Part shown: in pieces, positions 1 through 8,485 of the stretch
How positions within the stretch are numbered: position 1 is the first letter of the stretch
Layout of the letters: the number at the start of each line of letters is the position of its first letter
NCBI GenBank assembly: GCA_023436305.1
Contig: JAEZJQ010000005.1
Coordinates: forward strand, 6,603 to 70,602
Direction: 5' to 3'
DNA length: 64,000 bases
From: Bacillota bacterium
Lineage (GTDB): Bacteria; Bacillota; UBA4882; UBA8346
Translations under genes and position numbers: made by a program
Notes under the pieces: generated by a model
Databases searched by the model: none
Seen by the model: the letters and a program-made list of their open reading frames with translations, nothing else
Told to the model about the DNA's origin: nothing

Positions 1-2380
1 ACGGGGCAATCTTTTGCCGCAATGAATCGAGTATCTCCGCGGAGTTGGGTTTCTTGAGCGAACCCCCATACTTTTCTTTAAATTGATGCTGGTTTCCTAG
101 AAAACCGGGCATTAAGAAATCAAACAGCGACCATAAATCTTCCAACCGGTTCTCTACCGGGGTGCCGGTGAGAACCAGCCGGTGGCGGGCGTTTACTTTT
201 TTGCATTCCTTAGCCCGTTGGGTCTCTTTATTTTTGATATGCTGGGCTTCATCCAGGATGCAATACTCAAAGGTATATTCCTGAAGCGCTTCAATATCGT
301 TCACCACCATGTCATAGGTGGTAACGATCATCTCCTGGCGCCGAAATAACCCGCGCAACTTTTGCCGGGTTTCCGGAGAACCATGATAAACCAGATACGC
401 GGTTCCGGGATAGAACTTTTCAATCTCCGCCGCCCAGTTATAAATCAGGCTGTGCGGACAAACCACCAACACTGGTCCTTCCTTCGGGATACTTTTAATC
501 AAGGCCAAAATTTGGAGAGTCTTCCCCAGCCCCATATCATCGGCCAAAATACCGCCAAAATGGTATTTATACAGAAACCACAGCCAATAAAAGCCCTCTT
601 TTTGATACGGCCGCAGTTCCCCCTGGGGGATCTCCGGTACCGGACGAACTTCAATGAGACTGGCCCCGGAAATATCGGCCTCAAACCGGTCGTAAACAAT
701 GTTTCCCTTAATTTCAATACCGTTATCATGCAATAATTGCCGGAAAGCCATTAAATTATAACATTCTTCTTTCGTGGCCCCGGTTCTCGCGCGGTCATGA
801 AAGAATGCCTTCTCCAACAAGTCTATTTCGGACGATTCCCCGATAAAAAACCAGCGCTCCCCGGCCTTAATGAAGTTTCCGGAATCCGTCCGGCATAACA
901 TGGCTAAAATTTCCCGGTGCGTATAGGTCTCCCCGCCCAGGTTGTACAATACTTCAAAGTCAAACCAATCGATAGTATCGTCAACATCCACTCTAACCAC
1001 CGGCTCCAGTTTGGCCGGAATTATTTCCAACTCCGTAAACCTCTGATGGGAGATAATTTGCCACTGTTCTGGTATTTGCCGTAAACCATTCCGCTTAAAT
1101 TTCAGCAAATCAACCTGGTCCTGGATAACCCAACCCGTCATTGAAAATCGAAACCCATTCCGTTCCATGAAGTTTAGTAATTCTTTGAAAGGCTGGCGAT
1201 TAACGGCAGACCACTGTTTGGGATCATCCGTCGCCCGCTCATACCGGGGAACTCCGGTAATAAGACGCAGACAGTCCTCTCCCTGGTAAATCCGATTATC
1301 GAGCCGGATTTCGGGCCGGCAAAAAATTTGTTCCCGTTCGTAATCAAAAGATAAAACTATCTCCGGCTCATGAAGGATAAGCTGATGGGAACGGAACTCG
1401 GGAGCCGCTTCCAGTTGGACTTTTTCGCCTAACAGGGGCAAAATCTCAAATAATACTTCCCCGAGCCTTTCCGGCGGGACGATAATTTCGGCGGGCAGGT
1501 GCTCCAAAATGGAGGTATCGATTAACTGGAGCGTATTATTGTCAAACACATAATTTAAATCCCGGTTCAGAAAACCTGACAGCTCAAATTCAGCCAAGTC
1601 ATAACTAAATTTCAGCCCGGTTTCATCTCCGGCCAGATAAACCTTGGGCTGCACAGTCCCGGCCAATATCAAAGGCCGGGAGATATCCTCGCCAAACGCT
1701 CTGTTATTTTGGATTAAAGTCAGAATGAGTTGAAAATTTTCCTTGGATTTAGGCAGAAATACGGTTCCGTTGCCGGAATCCTTTCCGGAAAGAGCATTCT
1801 CCAAATAAGAGACCACCAGATGATCGAAACCGGTTAACGCATTAAATGCCTGTTCCCGCTTGCGGGCGCTGTAGTTGATGTCACCAAGACACTCCACCAG
1901 TTGATCCGGAAATGTCTCCGCGCGCCCGGAAGCGAAGCAGGTTAATTTAAAATTATCCGCGTTATTATCCAGGTTTCCAATTTTATAGTTCAGGGCGCAT
2001 TTCCCGGCCACACCCACGGCGGCCAGTTTCAAGGACTCAATCCCGTCCATGGGGGATAGTTTGGCCGGTTTAATCATACCCGGATTAAACTTGGGGAAAT
2101 CATCCGCCAAAAATTTGTAAGAAACCGCCGCCGCATGTTGGCAGAGCTGACTGCCGCCGGAACAGGTGCAATAATGATCAATGATTAACTGCCCGTTATT
2201 AATTTCCAAATTGAGATTCACGCCATAGACGCCGGAATCTTTGACCATGGCTTTGATCTGAAAACGGCTGTTTCCCTGCCGGGTTAAGTTATAGCTCTTG
2301 ATATCACCGGTTTGATAATGGCCAACGGCTTGTTCAAACACTTGCTCCCCGGCGTCCAGTTTTAGTTTTTCAAGTAACAT
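1..2380 (-). CDS. SNF2/SWI2-family helicase with N-terminal SWIM zinc finger (3' end outside window)
   Basis: The gene has no stop inside the window, so only about the first 793 residues are visible. The ATG at 2380 follows a GGAG. Residues C71, C73, C80 and H82 form a CxC-x6-CxH SWIM zinc finger, a nucleic-acid or protein binding module. Far downstream are the SF2 helicase motifs: Walker A (MGLGKT) near residue 615, a DEAQ box near 708 and motif III (TGTPVEN) near 738. This is the first RecA lobe; the second lobe should lie beyond base 1. Family members are double-stranded-DNA translocases that remodel protein-DNA complexes; the bacterial role is usually unknown. It starts 27 bp after hisF on the same strand and may be co-transcribed. 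Family is secure, function is not. Confidence 0.9.
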   Translation of the reverse strand, partial: MLLEKLKLDAGEQVFEQAVGHYQTGDIKSYNLTRQGNSRFQIKAMVKDSGVYGVNLNLEINNGQLIIDHYCTCSGGSQLCQHAAAVSYKFLADDFPKFNPGMIKPAKLSPMDGIESLKLAAVGVAGKCALNYKIGNLDNNADNFKLTCFASGRAETFPDQLVECLGDINYSARKREQAFNALTGFDHLVVSYLENALSGKDSGNGTVFLPKSKENFQLILTLIQNNRAFGEDISRPLILAGTVQPKVYLAGDETGLKFSYDLAEFELSGFLNRDLNYVFDNNTLQLIDTSILEHLPAEIIVPPERLGEVLFEILPLLGEKVQLEAAPEFRSHQLILHEPEIVLSFDYEREQIFCRPEIRLDNRIYQGEDCLRLITGVPRYERATDDPKQWSAVNRQPFKELLNFMERNGFRFSMTGWVIQDQVDLLKFKRNGLRQIPEQWQIISHQRFTELEIIPAKLEPVVRVDVDDTIDWFDFEVLYNLGGETYTHREILAMLCRTDSGNFIKAGERWFFIGESSEIDLLEKAFFHDRARTGATKEECYNLMAFRQLLHDNGIEIKGNIVYDRFEADISGASLIEVRPVPEIPQGELRPYQKEGFYWLWFLYKYHFGGILADDMGLGKTLQILALIKSIPKEGPVLVVCPHSLIYNWAAEIEKFYPGTAYLVYHGSPETRQKLRGLFRRQEMIVTTYDMVVNDIEALQEYTFEYCILDEAQHIKNKETQRAKECKKVNARHRLVLTGTPVENRLEDLWSLFDFLMPGFLGNQHQFKEKYGGSLKKPNSAEILDSLRQKIAP

Positions 2381-2407
2381 TGCGGCTCCGACATGTATTG
2401 TTGTGAT

Positions 2408-3166
2408 TTATAATGATACCGTAAGGCCCTGCTCACGCAAGTATTCTTTGACTTGCCGGATGCTCAAGAGCCGGTAATGAAAAACTGAAGCCGCTAACAA
2501 AACACCGGCCTTACCTTGAGTCGCCGCCTCATAAAAATCTTGAAGCTTCCCGGCTCCGCCGGAAGCCACCACCGGTACCGTAACCACCTCCGCGATAGCC
2601 CGGGTGAATTCCAGATCATAACCTGCTTGTGTCCCATCACCATCCATGCTGGTCGGCAGGATTGTTCCCGCTCCTAGACTCTCACACTGCTTTGCCCATT
2701 CCACCGCGTCCTGGCCAACCGGTGTAGTGCCACCCGCAACCACCAGTTCAAACCCCGATGGCATCGCCTTATTCCGGCGGGCATCAACGGCCACTGTAAT
2801 ACACCCCGAGCCGAACTTCTTGGCGGCCTCGTTTACCAGCGCGGGACGCTTGACTGCGGCGCTATTCATGGATACTTTATCCGCCCCGGCCTCAATCAGC
2901 AAATCAATATCTTCCAGTGTAGCGATACCTCCGCCAACAGTAAGCGGTATCTCAATGACGGCGGAAACATTTTTTACCCATTCCAACCTGGTTTTACGGT
3001 TTTCGACGGTGGCCGCAATGTCCAGCATGGCCAGTTCATCCGCGCCTTCCTTTTGATAGAACGCGGCATTTTCCACCGGATCACCCGCATCCTTCAGATT
3101 AATAAAATTAATCCCTTTGACCACCCGGCCGTCTTTCATGTCTAGGCATGGCATAATTTTTACCAT
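2408..3166 (-). CDS. hisF: Imidazole glycerol phosphate synthase, cyclase subunit HisF
   Basis: A 252-residue TIM barrel of normal HisF length. The ATG at 3166 is preferred because a GGGGGAGG lies about 11 bases upstream; an in-frame ATG at 3187 overlaps that site. HisF uses ammonia channelled from HisH to turn PRFAR into imidazole-glycerol phosphate and AICAR. Both catalytic aspartates are visible (CLDMKDG, equivalent to D11; AVDARR, equivalent to D130), as are the phosphate-binding VGGGI and ASGGAG loops. Two ammonia-gate positions differ from Thermotoga HisF: K replaces R5 and T replaces E167 (GAGTILPTS), while E46 and K99 equivalents remain. No other histidine gene is nearby. It could be a paralogue with altered glutaminase coupling. 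Confidence 0.85.
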   Translation of the reverse strand: MVKIMPCLDMKDGRVVKGINFINLKDAGDPVENAAFYQKEGADELAMLDIAATVENRKTRLEWVKNVSAVIEIPLTVGGGIATLEDIDLLIEAGADKVSMNSAAVKRPALVNEAAKKFGSGCITVAVDARRNKAMPSGFELVVAGGTTPVGQDAVEWAKQCESLGAGTILPTSMDGDGTQAGYDLEFTRAIAEVVTVPVVASGGAGKLQDFYEAATQGKAGVLLAASVFHYRLLSIRQVKEYLREQGLTVSL

Positions 3167-3290
3167 TATTACGATTACCTCCCCCATTTATGATTGCAAA
3201 TATTATCATCCATTTCTCTCCATATCCCTACATTTGCAGTTTCTGCCAGTGTTATGGAGTTTTTTTAATTGATATCTGGAGAAGCCTTCA

Positions 3291-4064
3291 TCAACCGAAC
3301 ATCCACTTGATAACCCTCTGAATACCCATATCCCAATAATCCCATGCATGTCCGAATCCCGCATCTTCCCGCCAGGTAAGGGGAAGGCTCTCATTCAAAA
3401 CAAAATCACGAAAAGCAATATTATGTTGATACAGGTAATCCTGATCGCCGCAACATTGATACAATCTTGGGATTGGTTTCTTTTCCGCTTTGCAACGTTG
3501 TACCGCGTAAAACAAATCGTGTTTGGTCCCGTGAATGGAAGGGTTAGTCCCGAATATATTAATAAAGTCCTGTTTGACTTCAACGGGAAGAGTGTTTACC
3601 GCATTCTCCAAATCTAGAACTCCCGAGAGACTAGCGGCGGCGCAATAGTTCTCCGGATAATTCAAGGCCAGTTTGAACGCTCCATAACCACCCATCGACA
3701 ACCCGGCAATGAAATTGTCTTCTCTGGCATCCGAAAGCGGGAAGTAATATCGGGCTACCCTCGGTAACTCATCCGCCACAAAGGTCTCATACGCCCCGCC
3801 GAAAACCATATCCGTATAAAAACTGCGCTGAACGGAAGGCATGACAACCGCAATTCCAAATGGAGCAGCGTATCGTTCAATCGCGGTCTGCCTGATCCAA
3901 GCCGTGTGATCATCCTGTAACCCGTGAAGGAGATATAAGGTCTTCATTTTGGGGCGATTGGATACAGTTCCGGGAAGCGTTTGGTTATATTGGGGAAGTA
4001 TGACTGTCATGGAAGTGGAGAATTTCAATGTTTCAGAGAAGAAAGTACAATTAATCAGCGCCAT
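3291..4064 (-). CDS. Alpha/beta-hydrolase esterase, tributyrin esterase / FrmB-like family
   Basis: A 257-residue hydrolase of the esterase-D/FrmB/EstA group, which cleaves short acyl esters. The start at 4064 has GGAGG six bases upstream; the 14 in-frame codons before it lack such a site. The fold is shown by the LLHG oxyanion region, the nucleophile elbow GLSMGG, an acid-bearing segment (GDQDYLY) and the late His in GFGHAWDYWD. There is no signal peptide, so it is cytoplasmic. It has its own promoter and is monocistronic or lightly linked to hisF (125 bp gap). The natural substrate cannot be told from sequence; acetyl-ester or S-formylglutathione-type activity are both possible. Confidence 0.85.
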   Translation of the reverse strand: MALINCTFFSETLKFSTSMTVILPQYNQTLPGTVSNRPKMKTLYLLHGLQDDHTAWIRQTAIERYAAPFGIAVVMPSVQRSFYTDMVFGGAYETFVADELPRVARYYFPLSDAREDNFIAGLSMGGYGAFKLALNYPENYCAAASLSGVLDLENAVNTLPVEVKQDFINIFGTNPSIHGTKHDLFYAVQRCKAEKKPIPRLYQCCGDQDYLYQHNIAFRDFVLNESLPLTWREDAGFGHAWDYWDMGIQRVIKWMFG

Positions 4065-4125
4065 AAGATACCTCCATGATGGGTAATAATAACTTAACCA
4101 TTTCACTTAGGCCAGCCTCTGATTA

Positions 4126-4154
4126 ATTATATCTTTCTCATCCAGTAATATCAA
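4126..4154 (-). promoter_or_regulatory. Sigma-A-type promoter for the esterase gene
   Basis: Read on the minus strand, TTGATA and TATAAT are separated by exactly 17 bases, about 60 bases upstream of the esterase start at 4064. This is one mismatch from the vegetative consensus. Confidence 0.7.
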
Positions 4155-4248
4155 GTATGTCACATATGTTCTTTGGCACTCTCTCCGGTTCGGTTTTTAA
4201 AAAAGTAAATCAGTGACAACTCCATCCGACTGAACGACCGATAATTAT

Positions 4249-4298
4249 AAAAAAGCCCCCCGGATGGCGTTATTAACTGTTTTCGCCATCCGAGAGGG
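4249..4298 (-). terminator. Rho-independent terminator of the ftsH-like operon
   Basis: Read on the minus strand, a CGGATGGCG / CGCCATCCG stem with a 14-base loop is followed by GGGGGCTTTTTT. It lies directly after the stop codon at 4314. Confidence 0.85.
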
Positions 4299-4313
4299 AC
4301 TATTCATCAAATT

Positions 4314-5804
4314 TCAAGCACTTTTCAACTGTTCCCGGAACCAAGCCCCGGAGATCTTTTCCTGTTTCAATAAAACTTCGGTAACGGATTGTAAAATTCC
4401 GGCCCGTTCCTTCAACATCCCCCGCACTCGTTCTTTCTGCTCATCCAGAATCTCGGTCATTACTTGGTGAAGGCGCGCTTTACCAGCCAAATCTTCCCGG
4501 ATAATTCCCAACCGGGACAGGCCATTGACCATCAACTGTTTGGCAATGTTGGTCGCCTGTTCGAAGTCATTGGAAGCGCCGGTGCTCCAATCACCGTAAA
4601 TTAATTCCTCGGCCATGGCGCCACCCAGACAGATCGCTACTTGATCCTTGAGATATTCCCCGGTGTAAAGATATTGCTCCTGGGCCTGAGCCTGGCGCAT
4701 AAAACCCAAGGCTTTTCCCCGGGGAATCACGGTTAGAGTGGCTACCGATTCCGGTTTTAACAATTCACTGACCAAAGCATGGCCGGTTTCATGGATGGCG
4801 ACCCGTTTCAACTCTTCGGGACCGGGGCGGTGCTCCAGTTTTTCACCCATGATCACCTTATCGATGGCTTCCCGGATGTCCTCCATTTGAATCACGTTCC
4901 GGGATTTACGATAGGCCATAATCGCCGCTTCATTCATCAGCGACTCCAGGTGCGCTCCGGAAAATCCGAAGGTATCTTTGGCCACCTCTTCCAGATCCAC
5001 CTCACCCGCCAACGGTTTCCCTTTGGCGTGAATATTTAAAATGTGAACCCGGCCATCCTTATCGGGCAAATCCACTTTCACCTGCCGGTCAAATCGGCCC
5101 GGTCGGGTAATGGCGCTATCCAATAAATCGCCACGGTTCGAAGCGCCAATCAAGACGATTTTCACTTCCTCATCCGGCTTAATCCCATCCATTTCCACCA
5201 AAAGCTGGTTTAAGGTCTGATCATACTCCAGATGCGAAGTATGGCTGCCCCTCTTTCCGGCAATGACCTCAATCTCGTCAATGAATACAATGGCGCTGGA
5301 CTTGTTGGTTTTTTTGGCCAACTGCCGGGCTTTATTAAATAATTGACGCACTCGCGAGGCGCCGACTCCGGCGTACATTTCCACAAATTCGCTTCCGGAG
5401 GCGGAAACAAATACCGAATCCGTATAATTAGCGGCTGCTTTCGCGAGCAAGGTCTTCCCCGTTCCCGGAGGACCGGTCAGCAAAATACCTTTCAAGGGGC
5501 GTATACCCAATTGCTTGATTGTCAATTGATCTCTTACGAAATCTAAGGCTTCCAACAATTCCCGTTTGGCAACCTCCTGGCCGCCAATATCATCAAACCG
5601 CACCCCGGTATCCACCCGGGTAATGGTCTGGCTTCCCGTCACTTCCACATTCCGTCCCAGCTTTCCCTGGGTAAACAGATATAACAGAAATAAGGCGCTA
5701 CCCAACAATAACATTGGGGTCAGATCAACCCCGATCCAAAACAGGAATACCAGTAACCCCAAACTCGCTCCAATCCATAATTCTTGATGTTTCAAATGTT
5801 TCAT
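4314..5804 (-). CDS. FtsH-like membrane AAA+ zinc protease lacking the extracytoplasmic domain
   Basis: A 496-residue FtsH homologue, shorter than the usual 600-plus. Two hydrophobic segments (about 10-27 and 30-47) are almost contiguous, so the roughly 70-residue extracytoplasmic domain between TM1 and TM2 of canonical FtsH is missing. The AAA module has Walker A GPPGTGKT, Walker B IVFIDEIE and the second region of homology with TRPGRFDRQ. The protease has the zinc site HETGH near residue 338 and the likely third ligand Asp in GASNDFEQ near 412, so it should be active. The ATG overlaps the upstream stop (TGATG), implying translational coupling. FtsH enzymes extract and degrade membrane and soluble proteins. 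This looks like a specialised paralogue rather than the housekeeping ftsH. Confidence 0.88.
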   Translation of the reverse strand: MKHLKHQELWIGASLGLLVFLFWIGVDLTPMLLLGSALFLLYLFTQGKLGRNVEVTGSQTITRVDTGVRFDDIGGQEVAKRELLEALDFVRDQLTIKQLGIRPLKGILLTGPPGTGKTLLAKAAANYTDSVFVSASGSEFVEMYAGVGASRVRQLFNKARQLAKKTNKSSAIVFIDEIEVIAGKRGSHTSHLEYDQTLNQLLVEMDGIKPDEEVKIVLIGASNRGDLLDSAITRPGRFDRQVKVDLPDKDGRVHILNIHAKGKPLAGEVDLEEVAKDTFGFSGAHLESLMNEAAIMAYRKSRNVIQMEDIREAIDKVIMGEKLEHRPGPEELKRVAIHETGHALVSELLKPESVATLTVIPRGKALGFMRQAQAQEQYLYTGEYLKDQVAICLGGAMAEELIYGDWSTGASNDFEQATNIAKQLMVNGLSRLGIIREDLAGKARLHQVMTEILDEQKERVRGMLKERAGILQSVTEVLLKQEKISGAWFREQLKSA

Positions 5805-6346
5805 CAAACCGGGTCACCTCCCATCGTTTTCCCCACTATGTTAGTCCGGCGCGAAAATGCTTCATAATGATAATATTGGTCCTCTTCCAACTGAATGTAA
5901 ATAAAATCCGGACTAAAGTAAATCCGGGACTTGATCTGCGGATACGCATCCAAAGATTGCTTCAGTTGAGTGTAATGCCCGGTGACAACCGCTTCTTCCA
6001 GATCAAACGATAACCGGTAACGCGCTTCTTTTAACCGGTGGTTGGAGTGATCAGCGATGGCCATCGTCCGGACCGGTTTGTTATAGTAAGATTTTACTTT
6101 CTGATGCACCTTGTCCAAGACCTGCTGTAAATCATTCACCCGGGAGAGTTTTAGTTCCACCTTGACCCCTTCTTTCTCCTGAGTGACCGTAAACTTTTGC
6201 ACGCCTTTAATGGCATAAATATCGTGTTTCAAAGGATCATTGACCCGTAATTTTAAAGCCAACGCCTGACCACCGAAAAGCACCGCCAGGGTGAAAACGA
6301 ACGCGGCGAAAATCAGCCACGCCTGAATATTCTTATTGAATTTCAT
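5804..6346 (-). CDS. Membrane-anchored extracytoplasmic protein coupled to the FtsH-like protease
   Basis: A 180-residue protein with one N-terminal hydrophobic anchor (about residues 10-32, ending near GGQALALK) and a hydrophilic extracytoplasmic part rich in alternating charged and hydrophobic residues, predicted alpha/beta. No cysteines or catalytic motif are evident and no family was recognised. The start is TTG at 6349 or the adjacent ATG at 6346, behind AAGGAGG; the ATG is chosen. Its stop codon overlaps the start of the FtsH-like gene. Since that protease lacks its own extracytoplasmic domain, the natural inference is that this protein supplies the sensing or substrate-gating domain in trans. 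That is inference from gene layout only. Confidence 0.65.
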   Translation of the reverse strand: MKFNKNIQAWLIFAAFVFTLAVLFGGQALALKLRVNDPLKHDIYAIKGVQKFTVTQEKEGVKVELKLSRVNDLQQVLDKVHQKVKSYYNKPVRTMAIADHSNHRLKEARYRLSFDLEEAVVTGHYTQLKQSLDAYPQIKSRIYFSPDFIYIQLEEDQYYHYEAFSRRTNIVGKTMGGDPV

Positions 6347-6399
6347 CAAGCGATGATACCTCCTTCTTTAAAGATCGAATATAAGATAGTTACCAATTT

Positions 6400-6420
6400 A
6401 CGAGTTACGGGTTGCAAGTT
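6400..6420. repeat. Degenerate heptamer tandem repeat
   Basis: Three consecutive 7-base units ACGAGTT, ACGGGTT and GCAAGTT. It belongs to the same 7-bp-periodic class seen at six other intergenic sites in this window. Confidence 0.5.
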
Positions 6421-6575
6421 AAAAAGAAACACAAGTAAACGGGTTCAATTCGTTAGTTGACATAAAAATTTTAACACAAAATAAGCCCTGATAATAGTGG
6501 CGATTTCTGGATCAAGGCAGCCAACGATAATTATTAGTTAACAGTTTTAAGTTATTAAAAAGTGTTACGCGCACA

Positions 6576-6690
6576 GACTCCTGGCGGTAGGAATACCGCT
6601 TTTCAAAGGGTCAAGGGAAGCCCTTGCGGGGGCCGGGGTGTCCCCGGTATTATATCGATTCCCCTTCCTTGCGAGGATGGGGGCTAGGGG
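6576..6690. repeat. GC-rich cluster of small hairpins, possible dispersed repeat
   Basis: Successive inverted repeats are visible: GCGGTA-GGAA-TACCGC; an AAGGG/CCCTT pair; CCGGGG-TGT-CCCCGG; and CCCCTTCCT-TGCG-AGGATGGGG. The base composition differs sharply from the AT-rich flanks. It could be an intergenic palindromic repeat or a structured RNA; no known family was assigned. Confidence 0.45.
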
Positions 6691-6829
6691 ATGGTTGGCC
6701 CGAATTTCAACTTTTTCATCCTTGTTTGCGCCAGACTCTGGCATAGCGGTTAGTATGTAATTATTACCAACATTCTAATGTGGATTTTTGGAAATTATAC
6801 GATAGGAACAATATTAAGAAGGGGAATTA

Positions 6830-7096
6830 ATGAAGGAACTTGCAGATCATGAAAAACACGAACTCCATGAATATTTGGCCTTCAAAAATGTTTGTACCAC
6901 TAAATCAATGGCAATGAGTATTGAGTCGTATAAATTAATGAGGGAACCATACTCGGATTATCCCGTATTAACCCCTTTAATTCCATCACCTTATCCGCAA
7001 ATTTATGGAATAACTTGTGATAACGTTATGGGGTATCATATCTTCTTTAGAAAGGAGGATAATTGCGTGAAGGTAGTCATGCACCCTAATTCCTGA
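6830..7096 (+). CDS. Small protein with CotF-like N-terminus, possibly a truncated spore-coat gene
   Basis: An 88-residue ORF behind AAGGGG. Its first 35 residues (HELHEYLAFKNVCTTKS) resemble the start of CotF-type spore-coat proteins, where a His/Glu-rich helix leads into a KNLC-like segment. The rest is unlike that family: a proline-rich stretch (LTPLIPSPYPQIYG) and a short tail. Full-length CotF-like proteins are longer and helical, so this may be a coat gene fused to unrelated sequence or cut short. It lies alone on the plus strand between minus-strand genes. Expression is plausible; identity is tentative. Confidence 0.4.
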   Translation: MKELADHEKHELHEYLAFKNVCTTKSMAMSIESYKLMREPYSDYPVLTPLIPSPYPQIYGITCDNVMGYHIFFRKEDNCVKVVMHPNS

Positions 7097-7144
7097 AGCT
7101 GATAACTTTGGGGCCTCCATATAAAATAAATCTCTTTTAAATCT

Positions 7145-7390
7145 TCACCCCTTGTAATTGGCGATTAAGTCCACCACCTTACTCACATTCGCCAATGAAT
7201 CCAAATCCAAATCATCATCATCAAACTGAATCGCGAAATCCTTTTCAATTTGCCGGATCAATTGCACCACCGTCACCGAATCCATGATCCCCGGTCTTCC
7301 AAGCAGTGGAGTATCCAATTGAATATCTTGTTTTCGTAAGATATTCCGTACAATATTCATAACCTGAATCTCTATCTCATTTCGCCCCAT
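7145..7390 (-). CDS. Acyl carrier protein
   Basis: An 81-residue ACP. The ATG at 7390 is chosen because GGGAG lies just upstream; a longer reading frame from 7468 would overlap the preceding gene and lacks a proper ribosome site. The phosphopantetheine attachment Ser is in GIMDSVTVV, followed by the acidic helix (QFDDDDLDLDSL) typical of carrier proteins. It sits immediately after an FkbH-like gene. In tetronate and methoxymalonyl pathways FkbH loads a glyceryl unit from 1,3-bisphosphoglycerate onto such an ACP, so this is probably the cognate carrier rather than the fatty-acid ACP. Confidence 0.85.
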   Translation of the reverse strand: MGRNEIEIQVMNIVRNILRKQDIQLDTPLLGRPGIMDSVTVVQLIRQIEKDFAIQFDDDDLDLDSLANVSKVVDLIANYKG

Positions 7391-7446
7391 CCCAAACTCC
7401 CATTCATTTTTTAAATACTTTATTGGATCTATTTTTAAAAAATTGC

Positions 7447-8469
7447 TCAAAACTTGATCGTAATCCATTCCACCCGTTCAATGGAGTGGGGCAGCGGTAA
7501 TGAGTATATCCTATACTCCGCTTTCCGTTCTTTGCATTGAAACCCTAACATTTTTAACAACATTAAGGCTGGCCGGTTTCGGTCCGAAGATTTAAAATGG
7601 CATTGAATTTCATTTACTGCCGGATATTCCGCCTGGAACCGGTTGATCACTTCACCCAAAAAGGCGCCCCCCACACCCCGACCCTCAATCCGGCATGAAA
7701 TGCAAAACAATCTTATTCGTATGAATAGGCCCTCTATTTCTAAGAAGCATACCCCGATAATTCCATGTTCCCCGAATTTATCCGTTAGCTCCGCCACCAA
7801 AATACGTTTATCAAGCGCATGGATGTAATCTAGAATCACCGGTTCATTAAGCGGTTCCTTCATATTATTTAGCTGATTGGTCCGGCCGGCCAATTCATGG
7901 ATACGATCAATATCCTCAATTTGAGCAGGACGAATTGTTAATTCCATCCGGCATTCTTTTAAAAATTCTTCCCGGGAACCCGCGAATTGCCGTTCGGCGT
8001 TATCACGTTCCTGTCTGGCAATCATCATCCGGCGCCGGGCGCCGGCTTCCCTGGTAACCTTTCCCGGGATAAACTCCGGGAACTCAAGTAAGTAGCGCCA
8101 TTGATCCGCCCGGTAGGTATGTACTTCAGGGAGAAAATATTGAATCTCGAAGATTTCAAACGGATTGTCATCGATGTAACCGGTGGCTTCCATGCCAATA
8201 TTCAACGCGGCAACAATCTTCCGGATACTCTCTGCTTTGGAACCATAATTGCATTGCGGATAAAGAAAGTAAGCTTTTATTCCAAGTTCCTGCAGCTTAC
8301 GCATTACCAAATCCTCATCATTACGGCTGGCAATACTTTGTAGAATACCGAGTTTATCTAACTGAAGGATGACTTCCCGGCGCTCCTCGGGAAAAATTAC
8401 ATCCCAATTCTCGCTTAAGGTCCCTTGCCATAAAGTGTCATCCAAATCCCAGATCAGGCATTTGATCAT
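7447..8469 (-). CDS. FkbH-like HAD-IIIC protein (glyceryl-ACP loading)
   Basis: A 340-residue FkbH-family protein. The N-terminal HAD domain carries the nucleophile motif DLDDTLWQG and the late acidic motif IDDNPFE. The C-terminal half (from about residue 175, TIRPAQIEDIDRIHELAGR) is the GNAT-like acyltransferase domain of FkbH proteins. The family takes 1,3-bisphosphoglycerate, removes phosphate and transfers the glyceryl group to a dedicated ACP. The next gene encodes an ACP, matching this scheme. No polyketide synthase, methyltransferase or FkbM/G partner lies nearby, so the product is unknown. The ribosome binding site is weak. Confidence 0.82.
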   Translation of the reverse strand: MIKCLIWDLDDTLWQGTLSENWDVIFPEERREVILQLDKLGILQSIASRNDEDLVMRKLQELGIKAYFLYPQCNYGSKAESIRKIVAALNIGMEATGYIDDNPFEIFEIQYFLPEVHTYRADQWRYLLEFPEFIPGKVTREAGARRRMMIARQERDNAERQFAGSREEFLKECRMELTIRPAQIEDIDRIHELAGRTNQLNNMKEPLNEPVILDYIHALDKRILVAELTDKFGEHGIIGVCFLEIEGLFIRIRLFCISCRIEGRGVGGAFLGEVINRFQAEYPAVNEIQCHFKSSDRNRPALMLLKMLGFQCKERKAEYRIYSLPLPHSIERVEWITIKF

Positions 8470-8485
8470 GTTCAGCTACATCCAC

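Larger units (their letters stand above)
6347..6829. other. Non-coding spacer with hairpin cluster
   Basis: No coding potential was seen. The first part is AT-rich and includes a short heptamer tract (6400-6420). The 6570-6700 part is GC-rich and packed with inverted repeats, listed separately. A TTGACA at 6460 could be a -35 element, but no good -10 partner was found. Confidence 0.5.

Noticed and set aside
6830..7096. Clear CotF spore-coat gene
   Set aside because: Only the first 35 residues look similar; the rest does not, so it was kept as a tentative small protein rather than named.
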